Source: Streptomyces sp. BA2 (GTDB lineage Bacteria > Actinomycetota > Actinomycetes > Streptomycetales > Streptomycetaceae). Taken from it: a DNA stretch of 64,000 nucleotides. Of this stretch, positions 43,763 to 52,797 are shown one piece after another. The position numbers and the translations under genes were made by a program. Under the pieces are notes generated by a model that was not told the origin of the DNA, searched no databases, and saw nothing but the letters and a program-made list of their open reading frames with translations. Position 1 is the first letter of the stretch. The number at the start of each line of letters is the position of its first letter. The stretch is taken from assembly GCF_009769735.1 (NCBI RefSeq), contig NZ_WSRO01000002.1, forward strand, positions 9,039,001 to 9,103,000, in the 5' to 3' direction.

Positions 43763-44909
43763 GTGTCCACCAGACTCTCCTCCGCCGCACCGCAAGCGCC
43801 GCACGCCACTCCGGGCCTGCGGCGCAGCCTGAAGCGCTTCGACATCACCGCCATGGATCGCCATCCTCACCGCGGTCGTCTCCCTCAGCCGCGGCAAGTG
43901 GATCACCACGGCAGGCGCGTTGGTGAAGGTCCTCTCCCTGGCCCTCTTCACGATCACTGCGGTGCTGTACGGGGCGGAGCACGGCTTCCAGGGCCTGACC
44001 AGCGCCGACTTCACCCCCACGACGGCCGGCTTCCTCGCCCTGGTCCCGATCCTCCTCTTCGCCTACGTCGGGTTCGAGGCGCCGAACGCGGCCGGCGAGG
44101 AGATGCACAACCCGCAGCGCGACGTACCCGCCGCCCTGGGCCGCTCGGCGACGATCGCGGCCGCCTGCTACCTGCTGCCGATCCTCGCCCTCCTGGCCGT
44201 GGTCCCCGCCTCGAAGGTCACCGGCATCGGCGGCTTCATGGAGGGCGTCCGTCTGGTCTTCGGCGTCTACGGCGGCGCGGCAGGACCGCTCCTCACGCTC
44301 ACCGCGGTGATGTTCGTCTTCGCGCTCCTCACCCAGGGCAGCGCCTGGATGGTCGTCAGCGACCGCATGCAGGCGATGGCGGCCGCCGACGGCGGCTTCT
44401 TCAGCCGAGCCCTCGGCGCCTTCCATCCCAGGCTCGGCACGCCGGTCCGCACGAACCTGCTCTCCGGCGCGGTGGCCACGGCGTTCATGCTCGCCGCGAT
44501 GCAACTGGTGCGCGGCGACACGGGCGCGGTCTTCAGCGTCGTTCTGACGGTGGCGGTCACCACGCTGCTGCTGTCCTACCTGGCGGTCGTCCCGGCATTG
44601 ATCGTGCTGCGCCTGCGCCGCCCGGAAGTCACCCGCCCCTACCAAGTCCCCTTCGGCGACCGGGGCTTCCTCGCGTGCGCGATCCTCGTCTACGCCTGGA
44701 TCCTGATCGGCTCCTGGTCGGCCCTCTTCCCCGGCATCCTGGAGAACCTCTTCGGCATCGACTACGTCTTCCAGGACGTCTGGGGCGTCTCCCGCCTCAC
44801 CTTCGAAACCTTCACCCTCGGCACGATCGTGGTGCTGCTGCTCGTGGGGGCGTTGGGTCTGACGGTGGCCCGGCGCGAGGGGACGAAGGCGGGCCGAGTC
44901 CGGGGCTGA
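43763..44909 (+). pseudogene. APC amino-acid permease with internal deletion
   Basis: The native start is visible (STRLSSAAPQAPHATPGLRR, SLKRFDITAM), but after about 31 codons it joins, out of frame, to the middle of the transporter: ILTAVVSLSRGKWITTAGAL then VKVLSLALFTITAVLYG. The second half (43920-44909) is well preserved through GEEMHNPQRDVPAALGRSAT and the last helices. Roughly 150-200 residues covering the first four or five helices are missing. The intact parent would be an amino-acid/GABA-type permease paired with the aminotransferase upstream. Confidence 0.75.
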
Positions 44910-44985
44910 CACGAGCTCGACCGGATGCTGAACTGAGTTGACCGGCAGGCGCCCCTGAGCAGTTCGGGAGCGCCCACCGGTGTGT

Positions 44986-45723
44986 TCAGATGCCGCAGCT
45001 CGACGCCGACCAGAAGCGGCTGGCGCGGTGATCGAGGTGGGTGTGGTCGCTGTGACCCGGGTAGCCGGGGCCGAGAATTCCGTTGAAGCCGTGGTTGCGG
45101 GCCTGCTGGGCGAGTCGGCACAGTGAGTGCGGGCCCGAGCCGAGGTCGGCCGCGTCGCCGTACAGGTGGCGGCTGCCGGCTGCTCCGCCGACCGCGTCGT
45201 TGCAGGCATGCGAGCGGAAGCCGCTGGTCACGCGAATGGGCTGGTCGCCGAGTGCGTGCCGCAACGCCTCGAGTTTCCACATGGTGCGCAGCGCGTTCGA
45301 CTTCGCGGTGCTCGCGCTCACTGCGCCGCCGGCCCAGGTGGAGTTGCAGGTGTTGAGTTCGGCGTAGGTGAAGTGGATCGGTGTGCAGTCGCTGTCCTGG
45401 AGGGCGTAGATCTTGCTGAATGTCGCCGAACCGGCAACGCCGTCGGCGGCCAGTCCGTAAGCCGACTGGAACCGTTTGACCGCGGCAGTCGTCGCCGGTC
45501 CGTAGTCGCCGTCGATGGCGAGCACGCCGCCGTTGCCGGCGTGACCCGCTACCCGTATCTGCAACTGCGTCACGTCGGCGCCCGATGCCCCTTGGGACAA
45601 GGTGCGCGACCACGTGTAGCAGCCGTCTGCCTGAGCAGTTCCGGCGGTGGCGACGACACCGCCCAGGGTGGCGGCAATGAGCATGACAAGCGAGAGGGCG
45701 AGTCGTGCGATGCGTCTGGGCAT
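44986..45723 (-). CDS. Secreted D-Ala-D-Ala carboxypeptidase (M15A) with PG-binding domain
   Basis: 245 aa from ATG 45723, with GGAG 8 nt upstream. Signal peptide ends AGTAQA-D (about 32). One PG_binding_1 repeat (SGADVTQLQIRVAGHAG...YGLAADGVAGSATFS) precedes the M15 domain: FTYAELNTCNSTWAGG, SGFRSHACNDAVGG, zinc motif SRHLYGDAADLG and HTHLDHR. This matches the Zn carboxypeptidase of Streptomyces albus G type. It trims the wall stem peptide. Confidence 0.9.
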   Translation of the reverse strand: MPRRIARLALSLVMLIAATLGGVVATAGTAQADGCYTWSRTLSQGASGADVTQLQIRVAGHAGNGGVLAIDGDYGPATTAAVKRFQSAYGLAADGVAGSATFSKIYALQDSDCTPIHFTYAELNTCNSTWAGGAVSASTAKSNALRTMWKLEALRHALGDQPIRVTSGFRSHACNDAVGGAAGSRHLYGDAADLGSGPHSLCRLAQQARNHGFNGILGPGYPGHSDHTHLDHRASRFWSASSCGI

Positions 45724-46110
45724 CAGAGCACTCCATGAGGGGCGGGGGGATGGGAGATGCGCACGTGCGTTCCGAGCCTGGCGGGCTGGACGGCACACGT
45801 CAACGGGACGTGAACAGCCGTCATTTGTCGGCCCATTGGCAGTAACGATGGCTCCCGTCGGCCTCAGGTGGGGGAGAGGCCTGACCCTCACAGCACAGAT
45901 GCTCGCCGTAGGCGAGGGCGCTGGGCCATGACGACCACGCCCGGCCCGGTCTGCCTGCGGGAGGACCGGCGGACCCTGAGATGGAACTCGCGCTCAGGCA
46001 AGTCATGTTCACCAGGACGCTACCTTCGCACAACCCTTCGTACGCCTCGTGAGTCACATTCCCGCAAGCCCTTCCCCCGCATTTCCCCCTTTGATCAACG
46101 GAGTTCCACC
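45724..46110. other. Divergent promoter region (387 bp), no gene
   Basis: It lies between the M15 gene and the first FG-GAP gene. A plus frame is open from 45868 but has no protein-like text before GTG 46111. Confidence 0.5.
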
Positions 46111-47550
46111 GTGCGCGTACGTACTCTGGCCGCCACCACCGTCGTAGCGGCACTCACCGCCACTGGTCTGACCCTGCCGCTCGCCGGGAGCGCCGCCGCG
46201 GCTGTCGCGACCCCGCGGTTCGACTTCAACGGCGACGGATACGCGGACATCGCGGTCGGCATGCCCAATGCGACGGTGGATGGCAAGGCCAAGGCCGGCT
46301 ACGTCAGCGTGATCTATGGCGGGCCGCAGAGCCCGAGCCAGTCCACCGGCGTCATCAGCCAGGCCGAGGCCGGCATACCCGGCACGCCCGAGGCGGGCGA
46401 CCGCTTCGGCTCCTCCGTGGCACCCGCCGACGTGAACGGCGACGGAGTCTTCGAGCTCGTGGTCGGCGCGAGCGGCGAGTCGCTCACCTCCGAGCAGCTC
46501 AGGGACGAGGGCACCATCACCGTCCTGGACGGCTCGGAGTGGAACGTCAAGGGCACCACCGTGGCCAGGGGCGCGGGCGAGTTCAGCAGCATCGGCGACT
46601 CCATCGCCACGGGCGACTACGACGGCGACGGCGACACCGACCTCGCGTACGGCGAGAACGGTGAGGAGCGCGGTGCGCTCCGGTTCAGGCCGGGCCCGCT
46701 CACCGCCGACCCGGTGACCACCACCACCCTGCGCGGTTACAGCATGGGCGGCCGCACCCACGACCTGGCCACCGGCGACTTCGACGGCGACGGCCGGGAC
46801 GACCTCGCCACGACCTGGAAGGCCATGGAAGACTCCGGCACCTTCATCACGCGATGGGACGACCAGGCCAAGCCCGCCCAGTGGTGGGCCGACGCCGACC
46901 GCGGCAGCGCGCTCGCCGCCGCCGACTTCGACCGGGACGGCACGGACGACCTGGCGGTCGGCCTCGTACAGCCCAACCCCGAGTCGGAGACCACGCATTG
47001 CGAGGACCGGCTCGGCGGTGCGGTGCTCCTGCTCAAGGGCTCGAAGACCGCGGACTTCGGCACCGAGAACGAGTGCATCACGCAGTCCAACCCGGAGGTC
47101 GGCGGCGCCGCCGAGGAGGGCGACGACTTCGGCGCCGCGCTGTCCGCCGGTGACCTGAACGGCGACAGCCGGCCGGAACTGGTGGTCGGCGTGCCCGGCG
47201 AGGACGTGGGCACCGTGAAGGACGCGGGCGGATACGTCACCATGAACGGCACGGAGCACGGCCCCTACGGCGGCCTGGCCCGCAGCCAGAGCACCCCGAA
47301 CATGCCCGGCACGGCCGAGGCCGGCGACCGCTTCGGCGCCCGGGTGGCCGTCGGCGACTACAACCGCGACGGACTGTGGGACACCGCGGTGAGCGCACCC
47401 GGGGAGAACGCCGGTGAGCCCAGGTCGGGCGGCGTCTGGTTCGCGCCGAGCAGCACCGAAGAGACGTACCCGGTGGGCAAGTCGCTGACCCCGTTCGGCT
47501 TCGCGCTGCCCCACGGCGCCATCAAGTACGGCGAAGTGCTGGGGTCTTGA
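46111..47550 (+). CDS. Secreted FG-GAP repeat protein 1
   Basis: 479 aa from GTG 46111 (GGAG 8 nt upstream); the frame is open further up without support. Signal peptide to about 30 (AGSAAAA). At least six FG-GAP blades: FDFNGDGYADIAVGMP, RFGSSVAPADVNGDGVFE, TGDYDGDGDTDLAYG, TGDFDGDGRDDLAT, AADFDRDGTDDLAVG, SAGDLNGDSRPELVVGVP. They should fold as a Ca-binding beta-propeller like integrin alpha chains and act outside the cell, perhaps in adhesion. Forms a paralogous pair with the next gene. Confidence 0.9.
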   Translation: MRVRTLAATTVVAALTATGLTLPLAGSAAAAVATPRFDFNGDGYADIAVGMPNATVDGKAKAGYVSVIYGGPQSPSQSTGVISQAEAGIPGTPEAGDRFGSSVAPADVNGDGVFELVVGASGESLTSEQLRDEGTITVLDGSEWNVKGTTVARGAGEFSSIGDSIATGDYDGDGDTDLAYGENGEERGALRFRPGPLTADPVTTTTLRGYSMGGRTHDLATGDFDGDGRDDLATTWKAMEDSGTFITRWDDQAKPAQWWADADRGSALAAADFDRDGTDDLAVGLVQPNPESETTHCEDRLGGAVLLLKGSKTADFGTENECITQSNPEVGGAAEEGDDFGAALSAGDLNGDSRPELVVGVPGEDVGTVKDAGGYVTMNGTEHGPYGGLARSQSTPNMPGTAEAGDRFGARVAVGDYNRDGLWDTAVSAPGENAGEPRSGGVWFAPSSTEETYPVGKSLTPFGFALPHGAIKYGEVLGS

Positions 47551-47570
47551 GCATCCGCTTGCCCTCCGCC

Positions 47571-47638
47571 ACGTGAACTCATCGTCCACGTGAACTCGTC
47601 GTCGACGTGAACTCGTCGTCGACGTGAACTCGTCGTCC
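47571..47638. repeat. 17-bp tandem repeat x4 between FG-GAP genes
   Basis: ACGTGAACTCGTCGTCG is repeated four times head to tail (47571, 47588, 47605, 47622) with one or two changes in the outer copies. It fills most of the 110-bp gap. No spacers, so not a CRISPR. It could be a binding-site array or a slippage product. Confidence 0.95.
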
Positions 47639-47660
47639 GGCTTTGCGATTTGGAGCACTT

Positions 47661-49136
47661 GTGCGCAGTAAGAGACTCTCGGCCGTCCTGCTCGGCGCCG
47701 CCACCGTCCTCGTATCGGCGGGGCTCGCCCCAACGGCAGGCGCGGCGCCGGCGGCGGCCGTTCAGGGGCCCGACTTCAACGGTGACGGGTACGCGGACAC
47801 CGTGGTCGGCGTGTATCGAGGGGACATCGACGGCCAGAAGTCCGCGGGTTACCTGCACGTGCTCTACGGCGGATCGAGCGGGGTGGGCTCCTTCACCACC
47901 TCTGTCAGCCAGGACAGCCCTGGCGTCCCCGGCACCAGCGAGAAGAACGACCAGTTCGGAAGTTCCGTCGCGACGGCCGATGTGGACGGCGACGGTTTCA
48001 CCGACGTCGTCGTCGGGGCGCCGGGCGAGGATGTCGGCAGCGACCCGGCGGCGACGGGCCACGGCTCGGTGGTCGTCCTGCACGGCTCGTCCAGCGGCGA
48101 CTTCGAGCGCGGCAGGACGATCGCGCAGGGCCCGGCGGGCGGCGGCGCCGGGGCCTCGCTCGCCGTGGGCGACTTCACCCAGGACGGCGCCGTGGACGTG
48201 GCGGTGGGCCTGCCCCACGGGGAGTTCGGCGAGGTCACGCTGCGGCCGGGCCCGCTCACCGAGGACAAGCCGCTGACGTCTTTGCTCCGCACCGGATTCG
48301 GCGGCACCTCGGGCAGGCTGGCGGCCGGGGACTTCGACGGGAACGGCAAGACCGACCTGGCGATCTCCTCGTACTCCAACGACGACTCGCGCACCACCCT
48401 GTGGCGCTGGAACGGCTCGGCGCTGCAGGAATACTGGAAGTCCCCGGCCACCGGCTACGGCATAGCCGCAGGCGACTTCGACGGCGACAGGGTGGACGAC
48501 CTGGCGCTCGGGCACTGCCTGATCATCGCCGAGGCCGACCGGCCCACCGGAGCCTGCGGCCCCGACGAGCTGGCCAAGGGCGGCAAGGTGCGGGTGTTCT
48601 ACGGAGGCGGGGGCGCCGAGGGCTTCGGCACCCGCAACCACACCTTGAGCCAGGACACTCCGGGTGTCGCGGGCACGGCGGAGGACGCGGACAACTTCGG
48701 CATCAAGCTGGCCGCGGGGGACCTCAACGGGGACGGCCGGGACGACCTGGTGGCAGGCACGCCCGCCGAGGCCATCGGGGCGTTGGACCGGGCCGGCTCG
48801 GCGACCGTGCTGACCTCGGGCCCGGACGGTCTGCTCGACGACTCGGGCACCGCCAAGTCGACGGCCTGGCACCAGGACTCCGCCGGGGTCCCGGGGGCGC
48901 CGGAGGTCAACGACGAGTTCGGCTCGGCGCTGGCCCTGGGGGACCACGACGGTGACGGGGACGGAGACGTCACGGTCGGCGTCTACAACGAGAACAGCGC
49001 GGAGTACGACCAGAGCCTCAGCACGGGGGGCATCTGGACCCTGCCCAACGGCGCCGGGGCAGGCTCCAAGGCCCTGACGGCACGGCTGTTCGGGCTGCGG
49101 GGGGCGCTGTACTACGGGCAGATACTCGGGCGCTGA
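47661..49136 (+). CDS. Secreted FG-GAP repeat protein 2
   Basis: 491 aa from GTG 47661 (GGAG 6 nt upstream). Signal peptide to about 32 (GAAPAA). Blades: GPDFNGDGYADTVVGVY, QFGSSVATADVDGDGFTD, AVGDFTQDGAVDVAVGLP, AAGDFDGNGKTDLAIS, AAGDFDGDRVDDLALG, AAGDLNGDGRDDLVAGTP, ALGDHDGDGDGDVTVG. Same architecture and similar ending (KALTARLFGLRGALYYGQIL) as protein 1, so the two arose by tandem duplication. Confidence 0.9.
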   Translation: MRSKRLSAVLLGAATVLVSAGLAPTAGAAPAAAVQGPDFNGDGYADTVVGVYRGDIDGQKSAGYLHVLYGGSSGVGSFTTSVSQDSPGVPGTSEKNDQFGSSVATADVDGDGFTDVVVGAPGEDVGSDPAATGHGSVVVLHGSSSGDFERGRTIAQGPAGGGAGASLAVGDFTQDGAVDVAVGLPHGEFGEVTLRPGPLTEDKPLTSLLRTGFGGTSGRLAAGDFDGNGKTDLAISSYSNDDSRTTLWRWNGSALQEYWKSPATGYGIAAGDFDGDRVDDLALGHCLIIAEADRPTGACGPDELAKGGKVRVFYGGGGAEGFGTRNHTLSQDTPGVAGTAEDADNFGIKLAAGDLNGDGRDDLVAGTPAEAIGALDRAGSATVLTSGPDGLLDDSGTAKSTAWHQDSAGVPGAPEVNDEFGSALALGDHDGDGDGDVTVGVYNENSAEYDQSLSTGGIWTLPNGAGAGSKALTARLFGLRGALYYGQILGR

Positions 49137-49252
49137 GACTGCGGTGACGTAAGGGGTGACTTATAGGGGACATATGGGGGGCTCGGAGGCTGGTCAGCAG
49201 GTTGAACCGGCGCGATGCTCGGGGGCAGCAGCATCCCCACCAGGAGGGCCCC

Positions 49253-50221
49253 ATGAAGGCCATTGCACAGGACCCCTACGGCACTGCCGACGGCCTGGAA
49301 CTACGCGACATCGACCGGCCCGTTCCCCGGGACAATGAAGTGCTGGTCCAGGTGCATGCCGCTGGGGTGGACCCGAGCATTTTGCACCTCATGACGGGCA
49401 AGCCCTACATCGCCCGCCTCGCCTTGGGACTGCGCAAGCCCAAGAACCCGGTTCGCGGCTGGGACCTCGCCGGAGTCGTCGAGACGGTCGGTTCGAAGGT
49501 GACGCGTTTCAAGCCGGGGCAGGAGGTCTTCGGAATCGGCGACGGCTCGTTGGCCCAATTCGCCTGCGCCAGGGCCGACAAGCTCGCGCCCAAGCCCGCC
49601 AACCTCACCTTCGAACAAGCCGCGGTTCTCCCCGTCTCCGGCGTCACCGCCCATCAGGCCCTCAGCGGCAAGGCGCGCCCGAAACCAGGGCAGAAGGTCC
49701 TTGTCATCGGCGCCTCCGGCGGCGTCGGGACCTATGCCATCCAGCTCGCCGTCTCCTGTGAAGCAGGCGTCACCGCTGTCTGCGGCCCTGGCGCGGCGGA
49801 CTTCGTGCGGGCCCTGGGCGCCACCGACGTCATCGACTACACCAGCGGGGAAATCACCGACGCCAAGCAGCTGTTCGACATCATCCTCGATGCCGCCGGC
49901 AACCGGCCGCTGTCCCTGCTGCGCCGGGCACTGGCCCCCACAGGCGTCCTGGTGATGGTCGGAGGCGAAGGCGGCGGCGACTGGATGGGCGGCATGGGCC
50001 GTCAGCTCGGCGGCTACGCGCTCTCACCGTTCGTCGGGCAGACACTGCACAGCCTCGTAGCGAGGGTGCGCCACAAGGACCTGCTGACCCTCAAGAATCT
50101 CGCGGAGACCGGCACCATCGCACCGGCCATCGACAGCACCTACCCGCTCGTTGAAGCCGTCGCCGCGATCAAGCACCTGGAGACGGGCCGTCCCCGGGGC
50201 AAGATCGTCGTGACCGTATGA
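49253..50221 (+). CDS. NAD(P)-dependent medium-chain oxidoreductase (quinone reductase type)
   Basis: 322 aa from ATG 49253 with AGGAGGG upstream. GroES-like half (EVLVQVHAAGVDPSILHLMT) and Rossmann half (VLVIGASGGVGTYAIQLA). The Cys/His zinc ligands of alcohol dehydrogenases are absent, so it belongs with the zinc-free quinone oxidoreductases that use NADPH. Monocistronic; a strong terminator lies 73 nt after the stop. Confidence 0.9.
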   Translation: MKAIAQDPYGTADGLELRDIDRPVPRDNEVLVQVHAAGVDPSILHLMTGKPYIARLALGLRKPKNPVRGWDLAGVVETVGSKVTRFKPGQEVFGIGDGSLAQFACARADKLAPKPANLTFEQAAVLPVSGVTAHQALSGKARPKPGQKVLVIGASGGVGTYAIQLAVSCEAGVTAVCGPGAADFVRALGATDVIDYTSGEITDAKQLFDIILDAAGNRPLSLLRRALAPTGVLVMVGGEGGGDWMGGMGRQLGGYALSPFVGQTLHSLVARVRHKDLLTLKNLAETGTIAPAIDSTYPLVEAVAAIKHLETGRPRGKIVVTV

Positions 50222-50293
50222 GCTGAAGGCGGTGTTCGCAGCCCTGACGAGGACATGTGCGGTCCGGTCGCGGGCCGCGTGTGGGGTGAGGGG

Positions 50294-50333
50294 CTGCCGG
50301 TGCCCCGGGCTGCTGGGGCCGGGGCACCGGCAG
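50294..50333. terminator. 15-bp perfect bidirectional terminator
   Basis: CTGCCGGTGCCCCGG (50294-50308) and CCGGGGCACCGGCAG (50319-50333) sit between the convergent oxidoreductase and phoD genes. Confidence 0.9.
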
Positions 50334-50344
50334 GTGGTGTGGTG

Positions 50345-51910
50345 TCAGTCCCTGCGGTACTGCGCGGGCGAGCCCTTGGTGTCCTTGTCCTCGTAGGAGC
50401 CGCTCTTGCCCCGGTCTATGTGGAATGTGGTCAGTGTGCTGATGGGTGAGTGCGGGTCACGGCGGTCGTCGATGACGCGCATGTGTGCGCTGAACCGCTG
50501 TGGCGTCACCTCGTACACGTCGTAGCCGTACCGGTTGCCCTCGAAGTACTTCAGGTGCGGATTGGCCTGGCCCATCAGCGGCCCGTTGGCGGCGTTCCAG
50601 TCGGCCGAGTATGCGCCGGACGTCACCGAGTGGGCGGTGAACTCCGTGCCGATCAAGGGGGATTGTGGCTCGTCGAAGTCGGTGCGGATGTCGTCGACGA
50701 ACGCGGAGTGCCAGTCGCCGGTGATGACGACCAGGTCCTCCAGACCGCTCTGGTGCACGTGCCCCAAGACTTCCTTGCGTTCGGCGAGGAAGCCGTCCCA
50801 CTGATCGGTGAACATGTACGAGCCGCCAGGGCGGCCCCTCAGCTGGCTCAGCATGATCGAGTTGGCCCACACGTGCCAGGCGTCGGGGGCGCGGTCCACG
50901 GTCTTCTTCAGCCACGTCTTCTGCTCGGCGCCCAGGATGGTGCCGTCCGGCAGGTTCTGCGCCGAGCGGTGCGAGCGCAGGTCGAGCACGGCCAGCTCCA
51001 GCAGGTCGCCCCAGCGCCGCACCCGGTGGATCTCGGGGTCGGGCAGCGCCGAGCCGCCGAAGGAGTCACGGTGCGGCATGTGCTCGAACCACGCCTGGTA
51101 CGCGGCCGCGCGGCGCCGCATGAACGGGGCGCCGCCGCCGGTACCGCTGTAGTCGTTGACGACCTCGTGGTCGTCCCAGGTCAGGAACCACGGATGGGCG
51201 GCGTGAGCCTCGCGCAGCGATTTGTCGCCCTTGTAGAGAGCGTGCCGCTTGCGGTAGTCGGCGAGGGTGAGGATCTCCGGTCCGTCGTGGTCGCGTACGT
51301 GTTCCTCGGGTACGCCGCCGACTTGGCCGTGCTCGTAGATGTAGTCGCCGAGATGGACGACGAAGTCGAGGTTCTCGCGGGCGATGCCGCGGTGGGCGGC
51401 GTAGAAACCGTCGTGGAACGCCTGGCAGTTGGCGGCCGCGAAGGTGACCTTGGATATGCGGCCGCGCGGCGCCGTCTTCGTACGGCCGACGCGGGAGGTC
51501 TTGCCGAGCGCCTTGAACGCGTACCAGTAGTGGCGGCCGGGGGCGAGGCCGCTCACCGGCACGTGCACGCTGTGGCCGAGCGTCGCCGACGCCGGGGCGG
51601 TGCCGCGGGCGACGACGTGGCGCAGCCTGGCGTCCTTGGCGACGACCCACTCGACCTCGACGACCTCGGCAAGTTTCTGCTCGGCGGCGAGGGGTTCGGG
51701 CGCGAGTCTGGTCCACAGCACCACGGAGTGCGGCTGCGGATCGCCGGAGGCGACGCCGAGCGTGAACGGCGCGCGGTCGTACTCGGCGCCCAGGTTCTCG
51801 GCGGCCTCGCGGGCCTGCGCCGGGGTGAGGCCCGGGGCGAGCGGCCAGGCGAGGCTGAGCGCGCCGACGGCCGCGGCGGACTTGAGCAGGTCACGGCGGT
51901 TGACGGTCAT
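50345..51910 (-). CDS. phoD: Secreted alkaline phosphatase D
   Basis: 521 aa. Twin-arginine signal (NRRDLLKSAAAVGALSL). PhoD_N domain (FTLGVASGDPQPHSVVLWTR) and the metallophosphatase core with VVHLGDYIYEHG, LTWDDHEVVNDYSG and VVITGDWHSAF, all metal-site motifs intact. It frees phosphate from phosphodiesters and monoesters outside the cell, with Ca/Fe in the family. Its ATG overlaps the stop of the gene upstream (4 nt), so they are coupled. A PHO-box-like repeat lies upstream of that gene. Confidence 0.95.
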   Translation of the reverse strand: MTVNRRDLLKSAAAVGALSLAWPLAPGLTPAQAREAAENLGAEYDRAPFTLGVASGDPQPHSVVLWTRLAPEPLAAEQKLAEVVEVEWVVAKDARLRHVVARGTAPASATLGHSVHVPVSGLAPGRHYWYAFKALGKTSRVGRTKTAPRGRISKVTFAAANCQAFHDGFYAAHRGIARENLDFVVHLGDYIYEHGQVGGVPEEHVRDHDGPEILTLADYRKRHALYKGDKSLREAHAAHPWFLTWDDHEVVNDYSGTGGGAPFMRRRAAAYQAWFEHMPHRDSFGGSALPDPEIHRVRRWGDLLELAVLDLRSHRSAQNLPDGTILGAEQKTWLKKTVDRAPDAWHVWANSIMLSQLRGRPGGSYMFTDQWDGFLAERKEVLGHVHQSGLEDLVVITGDWHSAFVDDIRTDFDEPQSPLIGTEFTAHSVTSGAYSADWNAANGPLMGQANPHLKYFEGNRYGYDVYEVTPQRFSAHMRVIDDRRDPHSPISTLTTFHIDRGKSGSYEDKDTKGSPAQYRRD

Positions 51911-52485
51911 CGGCGTTCTCCGGTGGCGCTGAGGGTGAGGGAAAGGGCGTCCGCGTAGCCGTCGTTGGAGGTGCCGCTGCCGCTGCGCGTGAAGACGAGC
52001 AGGACCCGCGCCGAGCGGGCGGTGGGCGGCACGGCGGCTTCGGCCGTGCGCTCCAGGAGCCCGGTCCTGCCCTGCCGGTCGGCCGCGCTGATGGGGCCGA
52101 GGACGCTGAGGGCGATGGGGGTGCTCTTGGCGTCGCGGAACTCCACGGAGAGGCGCGCGCCGTCCTCCTGCCCGGCGAAGCCGCCGAGCCAGCCGGCCAG
52201 CGTGTACCGGACGTTGCCCGCGTCGACGGCGCGGCGTCCGGTAGGACCAGTCCTGGGCAGGTCGATGTCCTGCATCAGCACAGTGCGCGGGCTGTTGCCG
52301 CCCGAGTAGAAGCGGCTGCCGCGGCGGGCCGGGCCGGGGTCCGAAGCGGTCGGGTAGCCGCCGCCCAGACGGTAGTCGATGAGCGCCGGGGCTCCCTGGG
52401 TGACCTTCCAGCCGTGGACCTTCGAGACGGGGTCGGCGGTGCCGCCGGCCCCGCTCTCCGCGTCGCCGTTGACGACGAGATTCAC
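51907..52485 (-). CDS. PhoD-associated jelly-roll protein, unknown
   Basis: 192 aa. It opens NLVVNGDAESGAGGTADPVS, the hallmark of beta-sandwich carbohydrate-binding-like domains, and has HGWKVTQGAPALIDYRLGGG and VRYTLAGWLGGFAGQEDGAR. No signal peptide is visible. Translational coupling to phoD suggests a functional link, perhaps by riding the Tat pathway with it, but this is inference. Confidence 0.75.
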   Translation of the reverse strand: MNLVVNGDAESGAGGTADPVSKVHGWKVTQGAPALIDYRLGGGYPTASDPGPARRGSRFYSGGNSPRTVLMQDIDLPRTGPTGRRAVDAGNVRYTLAGWLGGFAGQEDGARLSVEFRDAKSTPIALSVLGPISAADRQGRTGLLERTAEAAVPPTARSARVLLVFTRSGSGTSNDGYADALSLTLSATGERR

Positions 52486-52797
52486 GCGCGCCTCCTGTGA
52501 TCGGTGAGTTGAGCGCGGTCAGCCCACCAGCCCCGCATGAATCAGGAGAAGCATTCCGGCGAATTCTGTTACCGATGTAATTCGCTGCACATGGACGTAT
52601 GACGACCGTTCACCGGCTCGCGCGTGCGTGACCGGGACTGCGGCCGGCGGCGCGGTGTCTTTTCAGGCAATCGAAATGTCCCACTGAACGCACGACTGCA
52701 CCCCGCCGTATGAACTCAGTGACACACGGCGGCCTCGGTTCGGTCGCCCCGCTGCGCGTCCTGGCTCGACGAGTGAGTGAAGGGAATCCGAGGACCC
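52486..52797. other. Divergent promoter region (312 bp)
   Basis: It separates the phoD operon (minus) from the FHA-monooxygenase gene (plus). It holds the PHO-box candidate at 52597-52618; no gene seen. Confidence 0.5.
52597..52618. promoter_or_regulatory. PHO-box-like 11-nt direct repeat
   Basis: GTATGACGACC and GTTCACCGGCT stand in tandem with exact 11-nt spacing; the second has the perfect GTTCACC core of the Streptomyces PhoP site, the first matches 4 of 7. It lies about 110 bp before the phoD operon. Confidence 0.4.

Noticed and set aside
43845..45209. 454-aa minus-strand frame over the permease remnant
   Set aside because: Low-complexity Arg/Glu/Gln text typical of an antisense frame; the other strand shows clear permease helices.
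47571..47638. CRISPR-like repeat array
   Set aside because: The 17-bp units are contiguous with no spacers, and there are no cas genes.
46054..47733. 559-aa minus-strand open frame over the first FG-GAP gene
   Set aside because: Composition is that of an antisense shadow in GC-rich DNA; the plus strand has a signal peptide and FG-GAP repeats.
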